From NCBI GenBank assembly GCA_025175895.1, contig CM045990.1:58219704-58283703 (forward strand): a stretch of 64,000 bases of DNA, given 5' to 3'. This stretch comes from Wurfbainia villosa. Its lineage: Eukaryota; Streptophyta; Magnoliopsida; Zingiberales; Zingiberaceae. The position numbers and the translations under genes were made by a program. A model generated the notes under the pieces. That model was not told the DNA's origin, did no database searches, and saw only the letters and a list, made by a program, of their open reading frames with translations. How positions within the stretch are numbered: position 1 is the first letter of the stretch; every line of letters starts with the position of its first letter. Positions 55,741-64,000 of this stretch are shown piece after piece.

Positions 55741-56308
55741 GTTGCAAAAGAACAAAAGGCGGTGATGTTGGTTGACTCCAAAAAGAAAGGTTCTAAGAGG
55801 AAGTCAAAAACCAAGGCTAAAGGAAAGAAAAAGGCAAAGAAGGAAGAATTAACCCCCAAGGGCACCTGCCATCATTGTGGCAAGGATGGTCATTAGAAGA
55901 GAAACTGCAAGCAGTATCTGAAGTCACTGAAGCAGAAAAAAGCATCTGATGCTCAATCTACTTCAGATATATTTGTTATTCAATGTCATACTATTTCTTC
56001 TAACACTTGGGTATTGGATACCGGGTGTAGCTCACATATATATAATGACATACAGAGGCTTAGGAACAGAAAAAGGATGGTTAAGGGAGAAGAAGATCTA
56101 AGGCTTGGCAATGGAGCAAAAGTTGCTGATGTAGCCAAGGGTACTTATATATTGTGACTTCTTACGGGACAAGTTTTAGAGTTGGATGATTGTTTTTATA
56201 TTCCTGCATTAATAAAGAACATGGTTTTATTTTATGTTTGAATAAGAAAGGTTATCATTTGACATTTAGTAATAATTATTGTTACATTACGTTAAATGGT
56301 GTTCTTTA
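55741..56308 (+). pseudogene. gag: Element K: copia gag end, zinc knuckle and protease (family-4-like)
   Basis: Reads KAVMLVDSKKKGSKRKSK with a lysine-rich linker, then CHHCGKDGH, a stop, KRNC of the CCHC knuckle, and the protease motif WVLDTGCSSHIYNDIQRLRN followed by EEDLRLGNGAKVADVAKGTY, a stop, and LELDDCFYIPALIKNM. The linker matches the gag of element A where B cuts it (6754-6860), so K belongs to the same family. It is truncated on the left at J and cut on the right by element L. Confidence 0.8.
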
Positions 56309-57449
56309 TGTTGGATCGAAAAGCATGCTAGAGGGAGGGGGGGGTGAATAGCGAGTGTAAATTTTTCCTTTTCATTCGTCAAAAACACAAGTAAGCATAG
56401 CGGAAGTAGAAATAAGCAAAAGTAAATAGACTCTTTGTTTTTACTTGGTTTGTAACCAAGAAGTTGCTACTCCAAGGCCTCACAATCCTAGACCGCGTAT
56501 GAAGGGGAAATTAACTAAAGATCTCGTCCTCGTTGGAGGTAGGAGACAACCATTACAAGGGAAACAAGATCGAGGAAGAGGCACAAGCCCACCTCTCCTC
56601 TTTATATCGAAAATCTCAAGAAATAGAAAGATCGAATACAAAAGTAGAAAGCTTGAAGTAAAGTATGACAACTACAAAAAGGTACCGACGAAAAGATAAA
56701 GCTACCGACGAATGAACTTAAAATCTTGGCGTGTCATCGGCGTTACGGCGGCATAGAGTTGTCGGCATTGTGGGAGCACTTTGAGAGCAATTAGAGATGA
56801 TCGACAAGGGTGAAACCCCCTTCTTTTATAGCCCTCCAAACCCTAGCTCGTTGAGATCCAGATTTGGGTCAAAGGGACACCTCACCCCAAGATAAGGGGA
56901 ACTTATCTTAACCTTCATCGAGCTGGCCAGTTTGAATAGCAGTCGACTGATTACCCTCAGCAGTCGACTGATGCTAGTAGCAGTTGACTACCAATAGCTG
57001 TCAGTCAATTGTTGGAATAATCACTCTCCTTCAGCAAAGAGTTAGCATAGAGCTAACAAGTAATGGATAATACGATGGATACTTACCGTCCGATCTTGAC
57101 TTAGACCTTTCACTGGAAGTCTTAATCATATCGCCACCTAAGTTCATCCCCGTGCAGAGGACATGACCTCACCATTACTCTTCACTCAATGCTTACCTCT
57201 AGTCCTTCTAACTTGTCTCTTAGCTTTCGGTCTCCGCCGAGGTTCCTCGACTCCACGAGGTACTCCTGGCGTCGCCCGACCACCACGGTTTCTCGACTCA
57301 AGATTCTTCGGGTGTCACATGACCTTGGGCTTAGCTTAAACACTTCCTTCATACTTAACACAGCTCATGAGATAACAATAACAACTTAACTTAGAACCTT
57401 TGCCATAATCAAAACCTAAATTCGATTATCTAGTGCTCCTACACCAACA
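56309..57449 (-). repeat. 3' LTR of element L (1141 bp)
   Basis: On the plus strand TGTTGGATCGAAAAGC...CTACACCAACA, the reverse complement of the family-1 ends. It has the G-run (56333-56344) and CAGTCGACTG motifs (about 56940-56970). The adjoining plus-strand atctcccccctttttt (57450-57465) is the complement of the polypurine tract. Confidence 0.9.
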
Positions 57450-57465
57450 ATCTCCCCCCTTTTTT

Positions 57466-58380
57466 ATCTATGGCAAACCGATTCAAAGTTAAGAAAACTT
57501 TTAAGCATAAAATGAAGTGAGTAGTAATAAACATGAATAGCATGTAGTAATGAAATATAAGTAAGCAAGTGTAAGTATGTAGTAAACATGTAATAAAATA
57601 AGCATGAGTAAGTTAGTATGAGTAACTTACTACAAGTATGAAATAAATATGAAATGAGTATAGAATAAGCATGAGTAAACTCTTTTTCAAATCCTCCCCC
57701 TTGACCTTAGGTGAGTTTTTGAAAAAGAAGCTTAGCTCTTCCCCTTAACGTTTGGCCACTTAAAGAAAGTTTAAGTAAGTTAAGTTTTCAAAAATAAACT
57801 TTTGATCCCTTAACTTTGGCCTCTCTTCTCCACTTAAAGAAAGTAACTTAAGTTTTCAAAAAAAAAACTTTTGATCTCTTAACTTTGGCCTCTCTTCTCC
57901 CCCTTTTTCCATAAATCGAAAATATTTGGGGGTTTGTATAAGAACTTTAGAATCACTTAACTTTATAAATAAGCGATTAACATTTATAAGTCAAAGCATG
58001 TTCCTTTTAAATTTTGAAAATAGTAGTTTCAACATAAACTCAACTAATAGCATGTTCAACTCTTTTTGACTTAATTGATATGAAATGATCAATAAGCCTT
58101 GATTAGAGTTGGTTAATTTGAATAATTATACTCCATGATTCATATCGATGCACTGGATCTATATCTGGAATTAGGAGTAAGGTCCTAACATCTCACGCCC
58201 ATCTATGTAGCTTAGTACACAAATATATTGATCCTATGTGTTGTGAGATGTGTTGGCTCCTTAAATATATAGGTTCATGCTTTCTAAGGGAAACCCTAAG
58301 CTAGTTCTATGTAGCAAGAAAAATAAAGATAAAGTATAAGTAAGAATTGAGTCTTATTCTATTACGCACATCCCTAATCT
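57466..58380 (-). other. Non-coding region of element L between RNase H and polypurine tract
   Basis: AT-rich, with many short repeats of gtaagta/gagtaagt type (57500-57690) and complements of the ttaa-ggggga motifs, e.g. ctcccccttgacctta (57702-57717). No coding frame. It resembles the final part of the non-coding regions in C, O and M. Confidence 0.6.
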
Positions 58381-59081
58381 TCATCTGAGCATACTAAATT
58401 CTACTTCGGGTAAGGGTTTCATGAAGATGTCCGCTAGGTTCGATTTTGACTCAACATATTCGGGTTTTATGGTTCCATTTGCTACGTGTTCTCGTACAAA
58501 ATAATGTTTGCCTTCTATGTGTTTTGTCCTAGAGTGACAAATTGGGTTTTTAGTAAGATTAATAGAACTAATGTTATCGATTAAAATTCTAGTGTTACTA
58601 AAATTTAATTGAAAGTCTTGGAGAGTGTGCTTCATCCAAAACAGTTGAGCTACACACTCACCCATGGCAACATATTCAGCTTCGGTGGTAGACAAGACAA
58701 CACAATGTTATTTTCTACTACACCAGCTAACTAGACTCGAGCCTAGGAGTTGGCAACAACCACTCCTACTTTTCCTATCGAGTTTACTACCAGCATAATC
58801 CGAGTCGGAGTAGCCGATTAGTTCGAACTCGCTCAATCTCGGGTACCAAATTCCTACATTTAGTGCTCCTTTTAGATACCTAAAGATTCGTTTGACTAGC
58901 GTTAGGTGTGATTCCTTAGTGCAAGATTGAAATATCATGGACATACTTACTGCGAAAAGTTTGTCTGGTCAACTCGCAATTAGGTATAGAAGGCTACCTA
59001 TCGCCTCCTATAGTACTTTAAATTGATTGCTTTTCCTTCTAAGTCTTCTCCTATGTTTACATTGGTAGCCATTGGTGTATT
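58381..59081 (-). pseudogene. pol: Element L RNase H and RT end
   Basis: On the minus strand: ATNVNIGEDLEG and INLKYYRRR near the M junction, then VKRIFRYLKGALNVGIWYPR, LIGYSDSDYAGSKLDRKSRS, GCCQLLGSSLVSWCSRK, a stop, STTEAEYVAMGECVAQLFWM, LIDNISSINLTKNPICHSRT and FVREHVANGTIKPEYVESKS to the end. This is a copia RNase H of a lineage different from F, H and I (YAGSKLDRKSRSG against FQTDQDDYRSQSG). Catalytic positions mostly survive; Asn replaces Asp in the usual CDN (DNIS is shifted). Stops break the front. Confidence 0.87.
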
Positions 59082-60121
59082 TGTTGGTGCAAGGGCACTA
59101 GATAATCGAACCTAAGTTTTAATTATGGAAAAGGCTCAAAGTTAAGATATTATTGTTATCTCATGAGCTGTGTTAAGTGTGCAAGAAGTGTTTAAGCTAG
59201 GTCGAGCAACACCCAGAGAATCTTGAGTCAAGAAACCGTGGTGGTCGGGTGACACCAGGAGAACCTCATAGAGTCGAGGAACCTCGGTGGTGACCGAAAG
59301 ATGAGTGATAGGTCAGGACGACCAAAGGTAAGCTTCGGGTGTAGAGCGATGGTAAGGACGCATCCTCGGTTAGAAGACAATCCTAGGTGTCGATCCGACC
59401 AAGGCTTTCGGAGGAATGCTGAAGTCGAGATCGGATAGTTAAACGACAGTCACACTGCATGGCATTATGCATCTCTTATGCTAACCTTGTGTTGCAAAAA
59501 TTCTCAAGTACAGCGGTCAACTAGAGGAGTCAGCAGTCGACTGAAGGCAGTCGACTGATGTCGACAAATCAACCCAGTGCACATGGTTAATGAGATAGAT
59601 ATCGATGTCGCCACCTCATGATAAGATAAGCTACCACGTCAAGATAAGTTCCACGAGTTTTGGATTTGGATCGGGATAGATTCCAAGGTGTCATTCTATA
59701 AAAATAGGGGAGGACTCAAGTTCAAATGTATCAATGAACTCCTAAGTGCGCTTGATCTCCGGCCGAAATTCGACGTGCTACAATGCTACTCCGACAGGGC
59801 ATCTTCAACAATTCAGTTGTCAGTACCTTTCTTATTTATTACTTATTACTTGATAAAGAAGAGAGGTAGGTTTGTTACCTCTTCCTCATTTTAATCGGTT
59901 TTCTCTTACCTCCAACGAGGAAGATATATTTAGTGTTGTGCCCTTCGGAAGCAATCAAGGATCGCAGGGCCTTGGATTAGCAGTCTGTGGGCTGTGAACC
60001 AAGTAAAAAAGTATTGTGTTTGTGTTTTAGTTTTCTGCTGCGTACTTGGTTTTAATCGTCGAAAAAGAAAAGTTTTTACAATTTCTATTCACCCCCCTCT
60101 AGCGATTCTCTCGATCGAACA
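59082..60121 (+). repeat. 5' LTR of element M (1040 bp)
   Basis: TGTTGGTGCAAGGGCAC...CTCTCGATCGAACA, followed by the primer site. It contains cagtcgactg motifs (59531-59560) and the attcacccccctctagcg block near its end. It is more diverged from C and O than these are from each other. Confidence 0.9.
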
Positions 60122-60123
60122 AT

Positions 60124-60135
60124 TGGTATCAGATT
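60124..60135 (+). other. Primer-binding site of element M
   Basis: TGGTATCAGATT, matching the initiator Met-tRNA complement over the first ten bases, two bases after the LTR. Confidence 0.85.
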
Positions 60136-60295
60136 GGGGGCGCTCAGATTCGGTGCAACCACCGGTCAAGCATTTTTTTTTCTTTATTTTTTTTTATTTT
60201 TAAATACCTCCTGCACTACTAATCCAGACCAAGTCTTGGGACTTTTTGGTTTGTGTTTTTTTGCGAGTATTAGAAGATCGTTGACCGAGCTAACC

Positions 60296-60571
60296 ATGGA
60301 AGAGTCTCCCACAAGGCCTAAAGGTTACAATGTCAATTTAAAATTTAAATTGCATATTATTTGTTTCAAGTGCAGGGAGAGAAGACACTATAAAAATAAG
60401 TGTCCTACTCGTAAGACTCGAACGATGCAACCGGCGGCAAAGGAGAAACCAATGCCAGAGGTCTGGAGGAACAAGAAGCACATCAAGTGCTTCGGTGCGG
60501 AAGATTCGATCACTACAAGAATCGGTGTCCGAATAAGAAAGTTAGTAAAATTTATAATTTTGAAATTTTAA
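60296..60571 (+). CDS. Zinc-knuckle protein of element M (nucleocapsid-like), 91 aa as read
   Basis: Starts MEESPTRPKGYNVNLKF, with the ATG about 55 bases after the leader hairpin, the same setting as gag in B, C and O. A CCHC knuckle CFKCRERRHYKNKC (C-X2-C-X4-H-X4-C) is intact. A second knuckle (CGRFDHYKNRC) is readable only in the next frame, so a one-base loss near 60490 splits it. There is no UBN2 capsid region at all. It would bind nucleic acid but could not build a shell by itself. The break shows it is decayed or needs frameshifting; decay is the simpler view. Confidence 0.65.
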   Translation: MEESPTRPKGYNVNLKFKLHIICFKCRERRHYKNKCPTRKTRTMQPAAKEKPMPEVWRNKKHIKCFGAEDSITTRIGVRIRKLVKFIILKF

Positions 60572-60885
60572 GTTTTAGAATACTTGATAATTTAGATAAA
60601 TTATGTATTAAAGCTAGTAAATTGGTTGATTGTTGCCAATTAATTAATACAGTTAATAATTTAACTAATAAAAAATTAATTAATTCAGATTTAATTATTT
60701 TAAATAATAATATTATTATTGAAGAAAATAATCAAATTAATCTAACATTTGATAAAATTAACCAAGAGCTTAATCAAATCTTTAGTTTAATCAACATAGA
60801 CCTAGATCAAGTCAAGAATCAAACCAACCTAGGAATTAATCAGAATAATCAAGCACTAAATCAGAATAATCAAAACTTAGGATAG
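60487..60885 (+). pseudogene. Element M, middle part: second knuckle and Asn/Leu-rich stretch
   Basis: Continues the previous protein in the +1 frame: CGRFDHYKNRCPNKKVSK, then LDNLDKLCIKASKLVDCCQL, INSDLIILNNNIIIEENNQI and NQNNQALNQNNQNLG, ending at a stop (60883-60885), after which the frame stays open for some 35 residues. The sequence is rich in Asn, Ile and Leu because the DNA is very AT-rich. No family is recognised. Confidence 0.5.
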
Positions 60886-60943
60886 AATCATCAAAACTTA
60901 GATCTGATTAATCTAGATAATTCCGAATTAAAAAAATTCTATT

Positions 60944-61429
60944 TTGGAAAATTCAACCATAAAAAATTCAAATTTAAATTTAAAAAATTCCAAATCTAAT
61001 CTAAATAATTCTATTAATAATCCTACTTTTAAAAGGCCTAATAATCTTATCTTTAAAAATTCTAATAATTCTATTAATAATCCTACTTTTAAAAAGTCTA
61101 ATAATCTTATCTTTAAAAATTCTAATAATTCTATTAAAAATTCTACTTTGAAAAAGTCTAATAATCCTACTTTAAAAAATTCTAATAATTTTATCTTTAA
61201 AAATTCTAATAATTCTAATAACAATTCTACTTTGAAAAAGTCTAATAATCCTAGTAAATCTGTTTTAAATTCAAAATCTAACTTAATTAAAAATTCAAAA
61301 TTAAATAATAAAACCAATTATAATATAATACCATTTGATTATACAATAATTAATAATTTAGCAATTGAACCTTCAACTTTTAGAAATTCAACAAATAAAA
61401 GTCTACCTAAGAAACAACCATTTCTTTGA
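60944..61429 (+). pseudogene. Element M, Asn/Ser/Lys-rich repeat protein part (about 160 aa)
   Basis: An open stretch without an ATG at its head, in a frame shifted from the middle part. It consists of about three full 60-base (20-residue) units reading like NNSINNPTFKKSNNLIFKNS, then a 24-base partial and a further unit, then a tail ending KSLPKKQPFL. The repeats stay in frame, and differences between units are mostly substitutions. It looks like the expanded C-terminal part of a Gag-like protein. Function unknown. Confidence 0.5.
61009..61260 (+). repeat. 60-base tandem repeat in element M
   Basis: Units start at about 61009, 61069 and 61129 (aattctattaa(t/a)aat...), with a 24-base partial at 61189 and a fourth unit from about 61213. 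The first two differ at a couple of positions only. Confidence 0.85.
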
Positions 61430-62898
61430 ATTGATAGAACATAGCATGCTTATGCATATATATCATTTTAATTAATTACTATACTTATTTTTGTCATGTC
61501 ATACTTACTAGTCTTAAATTAAATCTCATAGAATGGTTAGATAAGAAATGGTTAATTAACCTTGACAACATAATATCAGGACGCGGTGAGATGATAGTAC
61601 ATTAGGGAAATGAAGTCTCGTGTATTCGGATTAGATAAGGAGTATCTAGCTTGGTGCACTTGGCTAAGTAGAACTAGCTGAAGCTGCCTCACCACATCCT
61701 AGACTAGTTAGACTAGGACATAACCCTAAGTGAATTAAGTGTACAATTTCTTATAATTGTCTTTGTCTAAGGAAGTGGTCGTTATTTCGATCAAAGAAGG
61801 CTTCTGTGTGAAGCAATCTTTTGAAATATTCACTTAACTAACTAAGGTTAAATCCAAATTTAACCCAAGGTTAATTAATTTTCAAATCATTAAAATTAAC
61901 TAAGTAAAATTAAATTCATCTCACAATACCTATAAGGATAACTTGGTTGATCATGTAGAATGGGTGAGATGGCAAGGAAAACAAATTGAAAATAGTTTTG
62001 AAAATGATTTCAAAAATTTAGATATACATAAATAGATTCCTAAAACTATTTTTATTGGTTGTCATGATTGTTGTGTGTAGTTATACGTAGTGTTTAAAAT
62101 AACTATGCTTTTTAAAATGATGGTTAGTTGACCAATGCTGAACTTCTAGATCCCTACATCAACTTTAGACACCTAGACCCTCTAGACACTTAGGTGAGCC
62201 TTCCTTGTGGGCAACAAGGATGTCCTAAGAGTTTGTCAGACAAAGGGGGAGACCCTACAAATAATCCTTCCTTGTGGCTAACAAGGATGTTAGGTTAAGG
62301 GGGAGGTTCTAATTGGATAATCGTTAGTTCTAGAAGTTGTTAAAATATTTTTTTTTTAAATTATTGCCAATACTTTCAAAATTTAAAATCCTTCTTTTTT
62401 AATAATATGCCAAGGGGGAGAGAAGACTTAAGTTACACAAACTTAGTATCTCTAGCTACCTTTAGTTTGGCATAAAACCCAATAGACATGAGCCTTTAAA
62501 ATGTTTTTTAAAAAAAAATTCTTTCTCAAAATTTTATAACAATGTTAAAGGTTAGAGGGTCACATCCTAACCTAGGATATACAATGTTGGTGTAGGATCT
62601 AGAAACCTAAGCTCTTAAGTGTTAAAGGGACTTGAACATGTTAAGTCAAATTGATTCGAATGTTTTAAAAATTCTATTTTTTGGAAAATGTTAACCTTAA
62701 AAATGCACCCCTTATAAAGTTATTTTGGGAGAGAGAGGTTAAAGTTAAGAGGTTACCTATTTTTTTTCCAAAAAGTAATTGTTTTTCAAAACTCACCTGG
62801 GGTTAAGGGGGAGGTACCCTTAATGGGGGATTTTGAAAAATGCTTGTTTAATGCTTACTGCTTATTTTTCTTAACTTTGAATCGGTTTACCATAGATC
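61430..62898 (+). other. Post-coding non-coding region of element M
   Basis: Shares with B and C the tatcaggacgcggtgagatg block (61574-61593) and tttgtctaaggaagtggtcg (about 61761). It then carries at least five aagggggag-type motifs (62240-62900). Two similar segments with ccttccttgtgg...aacaaggatgt lie at 62200-62225 and 62265-62290. No coding frame. Confidence 0.7.
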
Positions 62899-62912
62899 AA
62901 AAAGGGGGAGAT
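62899..62912 (+). other. Polypurine tract of element M
   Basis: AAAAAGGGGGAGAT directly before the 3' LTR, identical to the tract of element C. Confidence 0.9.
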
Positions 62913-63099
62913 TGTTGGTGCAAGGGCACCAGATAATCGAACCTAGGTTTTGATTATGGGAAAGGCTCAAAGTTATGATATTATAGTTATCTCATGAGCT
63001 GTGTTAAGTGTGCAGAAAGTGTTTAAGCAAAGCCCAAGGTCGAGCGACACCTGGAGAATCTTGAGTCAAGAAACCATAGTGGTCGGGTGACACCAAGAG
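62913..63099 (+). repeat. 3' LTR of element M, first 187 bases
   Basis: TGTTGGTGCAAGGGCACCAG..., matching the 5' LTR at 59082-59265 up to ggtgacacca, where N enters. Confidence 0.9.
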
Positions 63100-64000
63100 T
63101 GTTGGGATGTATACTGAAAGCCTAGCCTTTGTATGAACATCTTCATTTTGAAATAAGAATCACATGATCATTGTTTTCATTTTATATTTATGCATATTGT
63201 ATGATACTTTACATTGTAGATAACATGGTGTGTGGTGTCACACAGAAGATCATGTTATCAATTCCTTGTAGAGTATAAGTAGAGGCTCGCAACCAAGATG
63301 GTTTTGGACAAACAATTGGCATGATTGTAGTGTAATTTGGTATTGGTTTATCGTGACCATAGAATTACACTAGTACACTTTGTGTGCATTGAGTAGGATC
63401 GATTTAGAGGTGATCCAATTTATACTGACTATATAATTGAATCAGACCTCAGATATTATGGTGCACATACTCTTAATCCCGATATAATAATGGGCACATG
63501 TACTTAGTATTTATTTCTTTGATTTACTAATGGGCGAGATTTATGTATTAAATAGATAGGCCTGGTAAGTTGGGAAATAATATTATTTACATGGTTTGAT
63601 GTTGATTATAGGAGGAAATCGTGTCCTATATAGTAGGATGATGATGTCCCCTTGAGGAGCTCATAAAGTTCATTATGTAAATCTTGCAGGTGGACTTGGT
63701 CCAACATGATGATAAGGATGAGTGGTACTACTCATGGAGTTAGATATTAATTAATTAAATTTTTAGTAATTTAATTAATTAATGGACATTCAATATCTTA
63801 AACACGGAGAGATATTTTATACAAATAATATGTGGAGCCCATATTTAATTATGGAGTTGGTGAGATAGATCAATGATGATCCTCTAGTGGAATGAATCAT
63901 CATTAATGGATCCAACTCCTCCTCATGGTCCCTATTGTAGCCTATTATAAATACCTCATGAAGCCTAGATCTATAAATAGAGGTGGAGAGGCTTGGGCGA
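63100..64000 (+). repeat. LTR of element N (family 3), runs off the window
   Basis: Starts TGTTGGGATGTATACTGAAAGCC inside the 3' LTR of M and matches the start of G (35362 onward) and the LTRs of H. The five bases before it are aagag. It could be a full element or another solo LTR; only the first 900 bases are here. Confidence 0.85.

Larger units (their letters stand above)
56309..59081 (-). mobile_element. Element L: family-1 element with pol, 3' part
   Basis: On the minus strand: end of RT, RNase H, about 0.9 kb of non-coding sequence, polypurine tract and a family-1 3' LTR. It inserted in element K and is interrupted at 59081 by element M. It shows that family-1 LTRs also belong to elements with pol, so it represents the kind of partner the gag-only elements would need. 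The 5' part is beyond M and outside the window. Confidence 0.85.
59082..63099 (+). mobile_element. Element M: divergent non-autonomous family-1 element, cut by N
   Basis: 5' LTR 59082-60121, primer site, leader with hairpin, a coding stretch with zinc knuckles and an Asn-rich repeat region, a non-coding region of about 1.5 kb sharing blocks with B and C, polypurine tract, and the first 187 bases of the 3' LTR before N enters. No capsid-type domain and no pol are visible. It lies in the RT of element L. Confidence 0.88.

Noticed and set aside
60928..61317. Minus-strand Leu/Phe-rich frame of 129 residues
   Set aside because: It is the antisense shadow of the AT-rich 60-base repeat of element M; orientation and knuckle context favour the plus strand.

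Overview
This window looks like intergenic DNA of a flowering plant packed with LTR retrotransposons. I found no host gene, no tRNA or rRNA gene and nothing bacterial. Ty1/copia-type pieces dominate: UBN2-type Gag capsid, CCHC zinc knuckles, DTG protease, HHCC/DDE integrase, YVDD-type reverse transcriptase (RT) and RNase H. They carry LTRs that start TG and end CA, primer sites matching the 3' end of initiator Met-tRNA (TGGTATCAGAGC), polypurine tracts and 5-bp target-site duplications (TSDs). The long, low-copy-divergence nests suggest a large, repeat-rich genome. A monocot such as a Zingiberales species is my guess from the Gag types, at low confidence.

For reference I name the elements A to O. 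Family 1 (B, C, D, D2, L, M, O) has LTRs of about 1.03-1.14 kb that begin TGTTGGTGC and end CAACA. Family 2 (F, I) has LTRs of 1.5-1.8 kb beginning TGTTAGT. Family 3 (G, H, N) has LTRs of 1.7-2.0 kb beginning TGTTGGGATG. Family 4 (A, A', K) has LTRs of 2.06-2.2 kb. E and J are older remnants.

Layout: 1-3203 is A' (minus; leader and 5' LTR), inserted in B. 3204-6753 is B (minus; gag remnant and 5' LTR), inserted in the gag of A. 6754-17202 is A (minus), whose gag is also split by C (7032-12214, complete gag-only element) and by solo LTR D (12544-13657). 17203-20581 is E (minus remnant), holding solo LTR D2 (19159-20261). F (plus) occupies 20582-53058 and is interrupted by H (25121-33602, minus) in its pol and by solo LTR G in its 3' LTR. 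G holds I (37195-51538), and I holds O (40357-45397). E resumes at 53059. 53114-55740 is J, a gypsy-type remnant. 55741-56308 is K, cut by L (56309-59081), cut by M (59082-63099), cut by N (63100 to the window end).

How the parts relate: F, H, I and L carry pol remnants and are derived from autonomous elements. B, C, O and M share family-1 LTRs, primer site, leader hairpin and a conserved downstream non-coding block, but no pol, so they must have used enzymes supplied in trans. C and O keep an intact capsid-type Gag without a zinc knuckle, whereas M keeps only the zinc-knuckle part followed by an asparagine-rich repeat protein. Most other coding sequence is broken by stops and frameshifts. 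Protein assignments come from recognised motifs, not from searches; LTR boundaries come from direct comparison of the copies in this window.
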